Part shown: piece by piece, positions 26,501 through 34,125 of the stretch | How positions within the stretch are numbered: position 1 is the stretch's first letter | How the letters are laid out: each line of letters starts with the position of its first letter | Assembly (NCBI RefSeq): GCF_006715025.1 | Contig: NZ_VFMK01000001.1 | Location: 1,240,001 to 1,304,000, forward strand | Source of the DNA: Serratia fonticola | GTDB lineage: Bacteria; Pseudomonadota; Gammaproteobacteria; Enterobacterales; Enterobacteriaceae | DNA length: 64,000 nt | Direction: 5' to 3' | The notes under the pieces: generated by a model | What the model saw: only the letters and a program-made list of their open reading frames with translations | Databases searched by the model: none | What the model was told of the DNA's origin: nothing | Made by a program: the position numbers and the translations under genes

Positions 26501-26651
26501 GGCGGTGCAAGCGCTGCTGGGGCAAGGCAGTGCGCCGGACGGCGTGTTTGAGATCGGGCCGGGCACGACGTTGATCAACATGGCGAAACGCATTGTGCCT
26601 GATGTGCGAACGCAGTGGGTTACCTCTAAAGATGAATCTTATTTCAATTAA
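19194..26651 (+). CDS. Hybrid NRPS-PKS megasynthase, 3' part (KR-ACP-KS-DH-KR-ACP-KS-AT)
   Basis: This frame is the natural continuation of the upstream gene once the 20-bp deletion is corrected; the ATG at 19194 lies within the DH-KR linker and is not a convincing true start. Domains by residue from 19194: KR2 (GGNGALG about 175, YAAAN about 309), ACP2 (Ser452), KS3 (Cys685), DH3 (His987 in HxxxGxxxxP, then DAGIQ), KR3 (about 1412), ACP3 (Ser1689), KS4 (Cys1922), AT4 (Ser2279 in GHSIGE, malonyl-type HAFHS). Modules 2 and 3 thus reduce and dehydrate, giving two C=C bonds, but have no AT of their own. The protein stops after AT4, so its KR and ACP are supplied by the next gene 15 bp downstream, a split module. 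If the break is real, this part is translated poorly or not at all. Confidence 0.88.
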   Translation: MSACSRRRGSASPAAGEHLLLSRRAVETPLPEGWRGMTVSGASSLAAALSELPWQTVALLSDGEEEDMALALAMLQAETAARRVLLKRADREGDAGLSGLVRTARLEQPERALTCMELAAEQLPRALALCAAGGLEDVVRLDGAGQLQAQRLQRCHLPAGERAGIRAGATYVISGGNGALGQVAAGYLVEQGATHLLLLSRSGRAAALPAWEGVQVQSLACDVADTADVTAVGDWLTAQGWPAVAGVIHTAGVLTDGTLANQSAEKLAQAWAVKVRGAEHLHDSLAPRDFMVLYSSAAATFGSAGQASYAAANAGLDALAQRWSQAGERVLSVQWGAWSDAGMAVRHDAVRRAEAAGFGVIGNALGRSVLERLLASGHAGTVCVSPIDWAHTVLDMPLVSRFKLQRRERAVVERAAARPAQDLLALVRRAAAEAVGKPVADDEPLMASGLDSLGAVVLAQALSKALGVSLGSVFALNHPSIAEMAEALAAQVATGEDNGRPEPAAVAAVRQRTEEPIAIIGSACRLPGEVYSPEEFWQMLLAGTDCVSDIPASRFDIDEVYDPDPNAVGRSYTRRGAFMSEVESFDHEFFGISKGEARVMDPHQRLSLEVTYEAFSSAGYEKPRLRGAAIGVFVGVANQDWMIVTGEKEAHNPFFGAGVSSSIISNRISYLLGLTGPSMTLDTACSSSLVAVDLAVEKLRSGDCAVAVAGGVNVMMHHRTFVGCCAANMLSLSGRSAAFDEAADGYCRGEGVGAVVLKRLSDAEADGDAILAVIRGTAVNQDGRSATMTAPNGGAQEAVITRALAEAGLRGQDVDYIECHGTGTPLGDPIEVGALKNVLGRHRSKPVVLGAVKTNIGHLEGAAGVVGLIKAVEVLRRRQAPGNVHFRTLNPNIDLSGFDAIISAEPVPLGGKGPLVAGVSSFGFGGTNAHVVLESYERPSGDTYPRARYAPHFLPWRRLPNPLLSRGDAGGFAATLNAELASLWRDHRIGGQVLVPAASHITMIAGAALLQYRGALPATGVEVRDITMTQPLVVREGDVVRCLADGEQWVIENGGGEQYAGSRRSQVLTEGDGGYSPPDVAAFRLRSAATDIDALYETLAQHGVGFGDGYRNLHDLYLNEHEALARVEVTLTSPGERALSLLHPATLDAGIQLLGLCGMKSCGVCIPFSVSSARLFTLDSQPTTLWASAQIDAVSAKSVAGTVMLFGDGGELYAVLEGVSCRQAGVESRLNECLFETAWVGVAGPETASPAAGEHLLLSRRAVETPLPEGWRGMTVSGASSLAAALSELPWQTVALLSDGGEEDMALALAMLQAETAARRVLLKRADREGDAGLSGLVRTARLEQPERALTCMELAAEQLPRALALCAAGGLEDVVRLDGAGQLQAQRLQRCHLPAGERAGIRAGATYVISGGNGALGQVAAGYLVEQGATHLLLLSRSGRAAALPAWEGVQVQSLACDVADTADVTAVGDWLTAQGWPAVAGVIHTAGVLTDGTLANQSAEKLAQAWAVKVRGAEHLHDSLAPRDFMVLYSSAAATFGSAGQASYAAANAGLDALAQRWSQAGERVLSVQWGAWSDAGMAVRHDAVRRAEAAGFGVIGNALGRAVLERLLASGHAGTVCVSPIDWAHTVLDMPLVSRFKLQRRERAVVERTAARPAQDLLALVRRAAAEAVGKPVADTEPLMASGLDSLNAVILSQTLSKALGVSLGSVFALNHPSIAEMAEALAAQVATGEDNGRPEPAAVAAVRQRTEEPIAIIGSACRLPGEVYSPEEFWQMLLAGTDCVSDIPASRFDIDEVYDPDPNAVGRSYTRRGAFMSEVESFDYEFFNVPLAEARVMDPQQRLLLEVAYEAFYHSGYDLDTLRSQSIGVFVGQMNHDWAHMHGDNFLTDPYFGAGSSSSITSNRMSYLLGLTGPSMTLDTACSSSLVAVDLAVEKLRKGVCSAALVGGVNVMLSHRSFVGCSASKMLSQKGRCATFDEGADGYCRGEGVGAVVLKRLSDAEADGDAILAVIRGTAVNQDGRSASLTAPNGGAQEAVIEQALAEAGLRGRDVDYIECHGTGTPLGDPIEVGALKNVLGRHRSKPVVLGAVKTNIGHLEGAAGVIGLIKAVEVLRHRQAPGNVHFRTLNPKIDLSDFDAIIPTSPVPLGGTGPLVAGVSSFGFGGTNAHVVLESYDQPSGKARARQDAWLFTGQGALQSGAGAALYATNPVFRDALENYAAQLAAWVDAPLLQWLLEASPEHSARLQETQYQQPALVALQLAQVAMWQARGLTPSHVLGHSIGEFAAAVVAGVMESDDALMLAARRGQLMADCEPGGMAAIRDSAENVRRVLPAEVVIAAENGTGMTVVAGPHEALAGFVQRHYAHEYTLLAVSHAFHSPMMAAAAAAFGDVVSTVTLRAPTDGVRFISTLTGQAAAGALQTAAYWSEQITQPVRFLQAVQALLGQGSAPDGVFEIGPGTTLINMAKRIVPDVRTQWVTSKDESYFN
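19222..19228 (+). other. Site of 20-bp deletion between 7-bp direct repeats
   Basis: The second module copy has CGGCGTC, 20 bases later CGGCGTC again (around 22914-22940). The first copy has a single CGGCGTC at 19222-19228 and lacks the 20 bases between. The loss is what slippage or repeat-mediated deletion would give, and it shifts the frame by -2. Confidence 0.85.
21591..24241 (+). repeat. Module duplication, copy 2 (KS end, DH, KR, ACP)
   Basis: Partner of 17900-20530. Similarity drops in the KS active-site half and at the ACP phosphopantetheine region, then rises again over the ACP-KS linker. This indicates recent duplication or gene conversion. Confidence 0.85.
25681..26618 (+). repeat. 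AT-domain duplication, copy 2
   Basis: Partner of 13761-14698; differences are scattered single bases, for example around 26220-26300. Confidence 0.85.
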
Positions 26652-26666
26652 TACAGGGAGTTATTT

Positions 26667-29600
26667 GTGAGTAAACGATCACCTTTGTTTAAGCATAAGC
26701 CATTAGCTTGGGCTAAGTCGGAAGTAAAACTTGCTACGCACACCGATACGCCGGCGGGGAAGGCGTCGGACCCGCTTTACACGATGCTCTGGGTTGACCA
26801 GGCACTGCCTGAAAAGGGAGAGGCGAACACTGGGCCCCACTTGCTTCTGTCGCGTCATACGGTGCCGGCGAACCTGCCGGAGGGATGGATCGGTATGGTT
26901 GCGGTTGGGGCAGAGGCGATAGGCGCCGTGCTCGATGAACAAGCCTGGCAGACCGTGGCAGTATTGAGCGAAGGAGAAGAGGAGGATGTCGCGCAGGCCT
27001 TGGCCGTGTTGCAGGCAAAACCGGTACCGCGTTTAGTCTTGTTGAAACGAACCGGCGCACTGGGTGATGCGGGCTTAAGCGGGTTGGTACGCACTGCGCG
27101 GCAAGAGCAACCGGAACGGGTGCTGCGGTATATCGAGTGTTTGGCGGAACAATTGACACAGGCGCTGTCACTATGTCTTCGCGGGGATATCGAGGAAGAA
27201 TGTCGCCTGAGCGATTCAGGCGGCGTGCAGTCGCCGCGGCTACAACGTTATCAAGCGCAGAAGAGCGACAGCGCGGGAATTCGGGCGGGTGCAACCTATG
27301 TCATCAGCGGCGGTATGGGGGCGTTGGGGCAAGTTGCCACCGGCTATTTGGCGGAACAGGGGGCGACGCATATACTGCTGTTGTCGCGAACCGCTTATTC
27401 TCCAACGGATTTACCGACGCTGGGGGACAATGTCGCGGTTGCCAGCCTGACGTGTGATGTGGCGGATCGTCGGCAGGTGGAGGCGATCCCCGCCTGGCTG
27501 AATGCGCAGGGGTGGCCGGCGATCGCTGGCGTGATTCATATCGCGGGTCTGTTGACCGATGGCACTTTACTTAAGCAGACGCCATCAATGCTGGACCATG
27601 CGCGGGCTGTGAAAGTGAATGGCGCGCAACATCTGCATGACATCCTGGCACCCGACGATTTCATTGTGCTGTATTCCTCCGCCGCCGCGGCGTTCGGTTC
27701 CGTTGGGCAGGCGAGCTATGCGGCGGCGAATAGCGGGCTGGACGCTTTAGCGGAGCGGTGGGCGCAGGCCGGTGAAAAAGCGCTATCGATTCAGTGGGGA
27801 GCCTGGTCTGAAAATGGCATGGCGGTGCGCCATGATGCGGTGCGCCGCGCAGAAAGCGCTGGGTTTGGCGCCATCAGCAATGCGCTGGGCTGTGAAATGC
27901 TCGACAAGCTTTTATCGTCGGGCAGCGCTGGCACTTTCCTTGTCTCGCCGATAACATGGGCGCGCGTCAAGCTCACAAGCCCGCTGATTGAAGGATTGAA
28001 ACCGCACCCGAGCGTTTCTCCGATGGAGGGTGTCCAGGACGTTCGTCAGATGATACGCGAGGCCGTTTGGGAAACTGTCGGGGAATCGGTCGATGACGAT
28101 GTCGCTTTACTGGAGAATGGTCTGGACTCCTTGGGGAGCATGTCTTTGCGCAACCGGATAGCGTCCTCTTTGAAAATGGGGCTTCCGGCTACTTTCGCGC
28201 TTGAAAATCCCGATATCAACGCCATGGTGCGCTATGTAATGGCTGAACAACCGGCCATCGGTGCGGCCTTGTCCAACGCGCAGCCGGAGCGCGCGATGCC
28301 ATCGTTGCCGGTATTAGTCATTGGTGCTGGCGTCGGCGGATTGGGCTTTGCGCGGCAACTGGAGAAAAATGGCCTGTCCGTCGTAGTTCTCGAGAAAAAC
28401 GACTGGGCGGGTGGGGTGTGGAAAAACCTGGCGAATGATGATTCGAAGTTGCAAATAGACTCCCCTGCGTATGACTTCGACAGCAACCGTCTGCCATTAA
28501 TCGGCGATCATCGTTGGAATAAAGGGTTTCCAAGCCGGGCCGAAATCCTCGAAGGGGCGGGGATGATCGCAGAAACATTGAAAGGGGAGGTTCTCTTTGG
28601 TTGTGAGGTGCAGCAGGTTGAAAAGAAAGGTGAGAACGAATACCTCGTCACTTATCTGAAAGACGGAAAGTCGCACAGCATGCTGGTGTCTGGTGTCGCG
28701 GCGATGACGGGGGGGTTGCATCGTCCTGTACAGCATCGTTTCCGGGACGAAGAGTATTTCGTCGGACACATCGGGCTGGGGATCAGCAACGATACCGAGG
28801 TCACGACTTTTAACGGGGCTTCTGTAGTGATTGTCGGACACGGTGCATTCGCTATAGAAAATATGCGTACGGCCCTGGAAAACGGCGCTAAGCACGTTAC
28901 ATTGTTATGCCGTCGCCGTAATCTCGTCCTGTCAACGTTTTGTAATTGGCTACTCAATGCCAACAACGGCGTTATGCCAGTTGCCGACGTCGTTGAGATC
29001 ATGCGTCCCTTTTACCAGGCATGCGGTATCGATATAGAGACATTACCGTCGATCAGCCGCGACACAAACGGTGATTTGTTGCTTGATCAAACCACGGTTC
29101 CGCCGGGTTCCGATCTATTCTTCCTCGCCCAGATGCTGGGCAAGCTCACTATCGTCGAGGATGAGGTCGCTAGGATGACCGACCATGGCGTCCTGACCCT
29201 GAAAGGGCAAGAGATTGAAGCGGATGTATTCCTGAAATGTTTTGGGTCGGATACGGACACCACTTTGCTGCCGGGCATATTTGGCCAGGACATGGCGGTG
29301 AAAGGGCTTTGGATTAACGGAGATCCCAACCTCTTCACTTACAATGACGGAGCGCAGGTACCAAGGAAAGTGCGTACACTACTTTGTTCCAGCTATGCGT
29401 TCTTCGTTCAAGCGTTTGCCCGCGCCTATATTCATTTCCGAGAGAATCCGTCGGTATTCAGCAATTCTTTATCACGCATCATGACGGAGTCCCAAAAAAC
29501 CACGAATGCGGAACGCATTTTTATGGAGCTATGGGATTTCATTGAACCGGCCAAAAAAGCAGTGGCCGCACGTACCTCCGAGCTTTATCCCTTCGACCGC

Positions 29601-30506
29601 TTTCAGGTTGAACGAGAGAATGAATGGCGAAACTATGCTCAATTACTGGGTGCTTCAGAGGGAGAGATGACGGCGCTTTGGCAATTACTGGAACCCGCAA
29701 TGTCGATATTGCACCGCCGCAACCCAACTATGCCGGTAGAGAAGCGTTACACCCATGAGCGATTCGGGACCATGTCCGTCTATGTCCCTAGACGTCGCCG
29801 GGTGTTATTCCTGTCCGGTCAGGGAACGAACGCCCGCTTGGCGAAATCGCTGCTTGAACGCACAGGCTGGAGTGCTCGTACGGATCTTGAATTCGTCATC
29901 CCTGATGCGCCTTATGAGATGCCGGCGTTTACTAATGAAATCCAGCTACAGCAAATTGGCTTAACACAGCTTGTCGAGAGCGGGGTATACGACACGCAGG
30001 GGAAGTACAGAGAGTGGAAAGCGGGGTTCGAAAGACTGTGGGAAGAGTTCCATGGGACTGAGCCTCAAGAGATATCCTCGCAAGATCGAGACATATGGCG
30101 TTCAACGCTGACTTACGTTAGAGAACTGACGCAAAATTATGGTCCTTTCGAGGGAATTTCAGGATTTTGTGAAGGTGCCGCAGTAGCGTCTGTTGCGTTG
30201 CATCTCCAGCATTTAGGCGAAGATTTGGGATTGCAGGACATTAAGTTCTTCATTGCGATGTCGCCTTGGCGCTCACCGATTCACGAACGCGAGGGGTTAT
30301 TCAATAAGGTGGGCGGATTGCCGTTACCTATGCTGCAGATTGTCGGCGATAACGATATGCCGGTATTTCTCGCCGAAGCGCCGCACTTCAAACGCGGCTA
30401 TAACGGGGCGATGGAATATCGGCACACCGGACAGCATGTGTACCCGCCGTTAACGACGGCATTGGCGCAAAAGTTGAATCAGCTGATTATGCAAAGCGAG
30501 CAGTAG
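26667..30506 (+). CDS. PKS KR-ACP fused to flavin monooxygenase and FSH-type hydrolase
   Basis: GTG start with AGGGAG six bases upstream, the same ribosome site as the first synthase gene, and only 15 bp after it. The 1279-residue product completes the split last module: KR (GGMGALG, then SYAAAN) and ACP (Ser488 in GLDSLG). Residues about 545-1000 form a flavin monooxygenase with GAGVGGLG for FAD and a second GHGAFA nucleotide site. It resembles class B enzymes, but the FxGxxxH fingerprint is degenerate. The C-terminal about 240 residues match the FSH1-type serine hydrolases, with Cys1168 in GFCEG where Ser is usual, Asp1230 (GDNDMPV) and His1257 (TGQHV). That domain probably releases the chain. 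This combination of PKS, oxidase and Cys hydrolase in one protein is unusual. The product should be hydroxylated at the last beta-carbon by KR and oxidised by the monooxygenase. Confidence 0.87.
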   Translation: MSKRSPLFKHKPLAWAKSEVKLATHTDTPAGKASDPLYTMLWVDQALPEKGEANTGPHLLLSRHTVPANLPEGWIGMVAVGAEAIGAVLDEQAWQTVAVLSEGEEEDVAQALAVLQAKPVPRLVLLKRTGALGDAGLSGLVRTARQEQPERVLRYIECLAEQLTQALSLCLRGDIEEECRLSDSGGVQSPRLQRYQAQKSDSAGIRAGATYVISGGMGALGQVATGYLAEQGATHILLLSRTAYSPTDLPTLGDNVAVASLTCDVADRRQVEAIPAWLNAQGWPAIAGVIHIAGLLTDGTLLKQTPSMLDHARAVKVNGAQHLHDILAPDDFIVLYSSAAAAFGSVGQASYAAANSGLDALAERWAQAGEKALSIQWGAWSENGMAVRHDAVRRAESAGFGAISNALGCEMLDKLLSSGSAGTFLVSPITWARVKLTSPLIEGLKPHPSVSPMEGVQDVRQMIREAVWETVGESVDDDVALLENGLDSLGSMSLRNRIASSLKMGLPATFALENPDINAMVRYVMAEQPAIGAALSNAQPERAMPSLPVLVIGAGVGGLGFARQLEKNGLSVVVLEKNDWAGGVWKNLANDDSKLQIDSPAYDFDSNRLPLIGDHRWNKGFPSRAEILEGAGMIAETLKGEVLFGCEVQQVEKKGENEYLVTYLKDGKSHSMLVSGVAAMTGGLHRPVQHRFRDEEYFVGHIGLGISNDTEVTTFNGASVVIVGHGAFAIENMRTALENGAKHVTLLCRRRNLVLSTFCNWLLNANNGVMPVADVVEIMRPFYQACGIDIETLPSISRDTNGDLLLDQTTVPPGSDLFFLAQMLGKLTIVEDEVARMTDHGVLTLKGQEIEADVFLKCFGSDTDTTLLPGIFGQDMAVKGLWINGDPNLFTYNDGAQVPRKVRTLLCSSYAFFVQAFARAYIHFRENPSVFSNSLSRIMTESQKTTNAERIFMELWDFIEPAKKAVAARTSELYPFDRFQVERENEWRNYAQLLGASEGEMTALWQLLEPAMSILHRRNPTMPVEKRYTHERFGTMSVYVPRRRRVLFLSGQGTNARLAKSLLERTGWSARTDLEFVIPDAPYEMPAFTNEIQLQQIGLTQLVESGVYDTQGKYREWKAGFERLWEEFHGTEPQEISSQDRDIWRSTLTYVRELTQNYGPFEGISGFCEGAAVASVALHLQHLGEDLGLQDIKFFIAMSPWRSPIHEREGLFNKVGGLPLPMLQIVGDNDMPVFLAEAPHFKRGYNGAMEYRHTGQHVYPPLTTALAQKLNQLIMQSEQ

Positions 30507-30513
30507 CAGTAAC

Positions 30514-30555
30514 GACCCTCTCCAGGAAGCGGTTGCATGTTGGCGAGGGTCTTTT
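30514..30555 (+). terminator. Terminator-like hairpin after the megasynthase operon
   Basis: GACCCTC (30514-30520) pairs with GAGGGTC (30545-30551), followed by TTTT. The loop is long (24 bases), so strength is uncertain. It sits between the synthase operon and the phosphoesterase gene. Confidence 0.5.
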
Positions 30556-30567
30556 AAAAGGGGATAT

Positions 30568-31353
30568 ATGAAAGTTTACGCAATCTCAGATCTTCATATC
30601 GACTTTGATGGCAATGCCAAGTGGCTCTTTAATGCATTTGATACTGACTATGCTGAAGATGTGTTGATTGTGGCGGGTGATGTGAGCGATGAATTGAGCA
30701 GGCTTGAACAGTGCTTTACCTATCTTGCCTGCCGTTTCAAAAAGGTGCTCTTCGTGCCGGGCAATCATGAGCTATGGGTTGTTCGCGATCGCATTTCCAC
30801 ATCGATGGAAAAATTTGAGCAGATTTGCCTGCTTACTGAACGGTGCGGCATTTCCATGGACGTCTACCACCATGCCGGTGTATCAATCGTGCCTTTGTTC
30901 AGTTGGTATGATTTTTCCTTTGCACCACCTACGGATAAATTGCTCAGCAGTTGGATGGATTTTTATGCGTGCAAGTGGCCCGACAATTGGGACTTGAAGC
31001 ACGTGACGAAATTTTTTCTTGACAAAAATATCTCGCGACTTAATACAAGAAATGATGTCGTTATTTCTTTTTCGCATTTTTTACCGTCATCAAAACTGTT
31101 GCCTAATTTTGTTCCTGAGGCGTTCAATTATATCTTCCCTGTATTAGGTTCAGAAAAACTGACGGAACAGATCTCTGTTCTTCAGCCTGATATCCATGTT
31201 TACGGCCACAGTCATATTGCCCGAAGCCTCAGAGTCGATGGTATTTACTATGTGAACAACGCGCTGGGATATCCAAAAGAAAGAAGCCTTGGGTGTAATG
31301 GGTTGTATTGCTTATATAATTCTGAAGCGTTTGACTGTAGCGAAGCCGGCTGA
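30568..31353 (+). CDS. Calcineurin-like metallophosphoesterase
   Basis: The 261-residue protein has all metallophosphoesterase blocks: DLHID at 8-12, GDVSD at 37-41, GNHE at 65-68, a mid-protein SHF and GHSH at 213-216. These bind two metal ions. Substrates in this family range from nucleotides to phosphoproteins and phosphodiesters, so none can be assigned here. No signal peptide is present, so it is cytoplasmic. It follows the megasynthase operon by 61 bp but a hairpin with a T-run lies between. Composition is more AT-rich than the synthases. It may be unrelated cargo or an accessory gene. Confidence 0.75.
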   Translation: MKVYAISDLHIDFDGNAKWLFNAFDTDYAEDVLIVAGDVSDELSRLEQCFTYLACRFKKVLFVPGNHELWVVRDRISTSMEKFEQICLLTERCGISMDVYHHAGVSIVPLFSWYDFSFAPPTDKLLSSWMDFYACKWPDNWDLKHVTKFFLDKNISRLNTRNDVVISFSHFLPSSKLLPNFVPEAFNYIFPVLGSEKLTEQISVLQPDIHVYGHSHIARSLRVDGIYYVNNALGYPKERSLGCNGLYCLYNSEAFDCSEAG

Positions 31354-31521
31354 TATTGGGGGGATGATCGCAGGGGATAGGTTGAAAAAAAGCAGTGGGG
31401 TTGCGCGATGTTGTGGTAGTGTTACAGACTGGTTTGCACTCTTCGCGGATCCTATTTAGCAAGTATAGCACCTTAATATAGTGAGTTTGAGAGTCACTAA
31501 TACGAAAGAAGGAAGTAGAAT

Positions 31522-32124
31522 ATGTTGGGAAATAGCAAAGACGTTGAGGGTGCTTGGTTTGCCGATCCGGCGAAAGGGAGCATTCCAATTCAGCTTTCAG
31601 ATATAATTAACGACGTGTTATTGCCTGCCGGAGTCAGCATAACAGAACCTCAACGAGAAGCTGAGAGCGGCGAGTATGGCGCTTGTCAGTTTGAGGTGGA
31701 AGGCAAGCGAGTATTATTCCGTGTTGCCAATACGACCCCAACTAAACTCGGGCAATTTGTTACCATGTGGAAAAGACCATGCGTACATGATGAGATTATG
31801 CCCATCGATTTTGACGATGGTATAGAGTTTGTATTAGTGAGTGTTTTTGACCATACCCACAGAGGGATTTTTATATTTAGTAGACATGTTCTGGCGAAAA
31901 AAGGGGTTATGTCAGTTAAGGGTAAAGAGGGGAAGAGGGCTATTCGTGTTTATGCCCCTTGGGTTAAACCCATTGTGAAACAAGCTATTACGACTCAAAG
32001 GTGGCAACTACAATACTTTATTTCAGCTTCTTCCGGTGAAGTAAATGTAAAAAAATTAAAGGAGCTACTAGCACTAGATTATTGTGTTAAAGGACATACC
32101 CTAACAATGGATAGCCTTTTTTAA
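31522..32124 (+). CDS. MepB-like protein
   Basis: AAGGAAG at 31507-31513 precedes the ATG. The 200-residue product has the pattern of MepB proteins: GACQFEVEGKRVLFRVANTT near residue 53, KLGQFVTMWKR, a PIDFDDGIEFVLVSV strand pair and a KGKEGKRAIRVYAPWVKP segment, then a QRWQLQYF motif. MepB was named from the Staphylococcus aureus mepRAB multidrug-efflux locus and its biochemical function is not known. No transporter lies beside it here. Membership is from remembered motifs. Confidence 0.6.
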   Translation: MLGNSKDVEGAWFADPAKGSIPIQLSDIINDVLLPAGVSITEPQREAESGEYGACQFEVEGKRVLFRVANTTPTKLGQFVTMWKRPCVHDEIMPIDFDDGIEFVLVSVFDHTHRGIFIFSRHVLAKKGVMSVKGKEGKRAIRVYAPWVKPIVKQAITTQRWQLQYFISASSGEVNVKKLKELLALDYCVKGHTLTMDSLF

Positions 32125-32814
32125 GAGGCTGCACGTAATTTTGTGGTGCGACACGAGGCTGTTACTTTTGGCTCTGTCGCATTAAGTATATTTGGATAGA
32201 TATGAGCTTATTTTTTCACTCCCGTTAACCGATCTCTCTGATTTAAAATACTTTTAGTCGTCCGTATTACATCATTAAAGTGATTGCCCAGTGTGTGTTG
32301 GTATCTTGTTTACCGCCCTTAGTCCTCGAAACCTGGGAAATATGTGGTAAAAAGTGGTATTGATGTTTATAGTGCGCTGGCCTGTAGTCTATGACCGACA
32401 AATAACCAGTTCAAACTACCAGCAATAATCAGATGAATGATTGACTCATACTGATTGTTGTCCATCGGAAAACCACTGTTATCAAAGGATTGGCTATCGG
32501 TTAGAGAGATAACCGGCCTTCGCTCTAGCTAAGGCGTATCTATTTAAAGAGCACGTTGTCATTAATGTCGTATTCACGGGAAAATGTGTCAAAGGTGCTA
32601 CTATTTTCACTCTCTTCCTGTACCATTTTTATTAGTTTGAGTTTCAATTCAGGGAAATACTGGCGGGAACATCGTTCTTTGTTCTTTTTTACTCACGGAG
32701 GCGTCCGCCTGCAAGAATAAATGAGTCCTCAACTTACAAAGTTTGACGAATTAAGTCAGATGGTGCTGAGTTGACGCTTACAGTTATCTTATCCTAACCA
32801 CGTATCAACACTAC
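32125..32814. other. Degenerate region with transposase remnant
   Basis: No intact gene. The only recognisable content is a minus-strand transposase orfA fragment at 32540-32692. The remaining sequence looks like decayed mobile-element DNA but I cannot name it. Confidence 0.45.
32540..32692 (-). pseudogene. Transposase orfA fragment
   Basis: A 50-codon open frame on the minus strand reads like the N-terminal helix-turn-helix region of an IS66/IS3-type OrfA: basic start, FPELKLKLIKMVQEE and then FSREYDINDNVLFK before a stop. This matches the usual orfA pattern of a final xxGINxNLLFKW. No start codon or remainder of the element is visible. Confidence 0.45.
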
Positions 32815-33144
32815 TCAAAGGTTCATTGCTTTCTTACAATTATGATAAGTGATCTGATGAAGTCTTCCGTAGTAGTCTCTCCGTTCGTCATTCCATTCCC
32901 AGTCAATCAGATATGCCTCGAAATCATTTGTCAAAGAACAAGTCTTTCGGGTTAGAACTGACCATACATCTGACAGTTCAGAAACATCAATATTTATTTT
33001 TGAGGCAACATTTCTACACCAAAAACCACGTTCTCCATCATTACTTTCAAGAATTGAATTCAGCACGGAACGTGATTTTTTGCTCAGGCCAAGAACTAAA
33101 TTTTTAGCCTGAAGCGATGAGAGTTTTTTAGGCTCATCATCCAT
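32815..33144 (-). CDS. Small protein of unknown function, possible winged helix
   Basis: The 109-residue product is not recognised. Residues about 12-70 (AKNLVLGLSKKSRSVLNSIL, then VASKINIDVSELSDVWSVLT) have the spacing of a winged-helix DNA-binding domain, and a Trp- and Tyr-rich tail follows. The ribosome site is weak. It stands alone on the minus strand between a transposase remnant and a MITE-like element. An 8-bp hairpin (33179-33202) lies just upstream. It could be a regulator left from a mobile element. Confidence 0.45.
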   Translation of the reverse strand: MDDEPKKLSSLQAKNLVLGLSKKSRSVLNSILESNDGERGFWCRNVASKINIDVSELSDVWSVLTRKTCSLTNDFEAYLIDWEWNDERRDYYGRLHQITYHNCKKAMNL

Positions 33145-33430
33145 TTTTTATAGAATCCAGAATGAAATTCGCCACTCACCAGAGCAAGAATTTCTGCTCT
33201 GGTTGAAGGGGATAATAACATCAGATCTTCCCTGGATAATAAAATTCCGCTCATCGTAAACCCTCTTGTTGAGATAAGTGGATAATATAAAATTACGTAT
33301 ATTTAATCAATATTTTTAAATAGAGTTCAGAGTATGTTTACCTAATGGCTACTCTGTTCGGTAATTACTCCAATTGGTTGAAATTGTTGCATAATATGCT
33401 CTTTTAAGGTCTTCTCATGGCTTGCACATA

Positions 33431-33633
33431 GGCTATGTCCCTCAATTGTAGGTCAGTACCGCTGGCGGTCATTTGGACGCGTGGCAAGGCACGCGTCGCA
33501 CAGTTTTGTGGCCCAAATAAGCGGGGAGAAAGCAGATACGCGTTCAAATGCTCCTAGCCCGAAGGGGCGCCTCTGCCTTGATTACGGGCTTTTGGGACTG
33601 CGACGACACCACGGCCAATTGAGGGACACAGCC
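33431..33633. mobile_element. 203-bp MITE-like element with TA target duplication
   Basis: GGCTATGTCCCTCAATTG (33431-33448) and its reverse complement with one mismatch (33616-33633) form the ends. TA flanks both sides, as for IS630/Tc1-mariner type transposition. An inner pair, CATTTGGACGCG near 33470 and CGCGTTCAAATG near 33540, makes the element foldable. It encodes nothing obvious. Confidence 0.65.
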
Positions 33634-34125
33634 TAATCTTTATTGCCTCCGTTATGATTCTGTTTTGGTTTCTCGCCATGGTTAGAACCCTAAAAGGGTA
33701 TTGCATCCGCTGTCGTGAGTGCCGACCTGTATTTCAACTAGCCTACATATATCACACCAGAAAGCCCAGAGTTAAAGGGCAAATCGTTGATATGGCTTTA
33801 ACGGTGCTGGCGTTCGTGATACGACAAGAACGGTAAAAATCGGCATCAAAACCGTTATCCGTGCTTCAAGAAACTCTCGGCAAAGCGAATAACATCCTCG
33901 GCAGTCGGTCAGGCAGACATGGCACTCGTCTGCGAACTCGATGAGTAGTGGATTTGTCGGCAACAAGGCCTGGCAGCACTGACTCTGTGCCGCTAATTGT
34001 TGGCAATTTGGGTCCTCTTCAATATTGAGCTGATAATCAGCGTCGGTAGAGGGAGTTATAGCCTTAAAGTGTCGAGAGACAAGCATTTTACCGATAAAAT
34101 ATTTACTCAGCGTATTTAACGGAAC
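33634..34125. other. Gene-less stretch between MITE and IS cluster
   Basis: A minus-strand frame of about 139 codons runs across here from inside the IS end. It has no ribosome site, starts in IS sequence and shows no family signature, so I do not call it. It may contain decayed integrative-element DNA. Confidence 0.35.
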
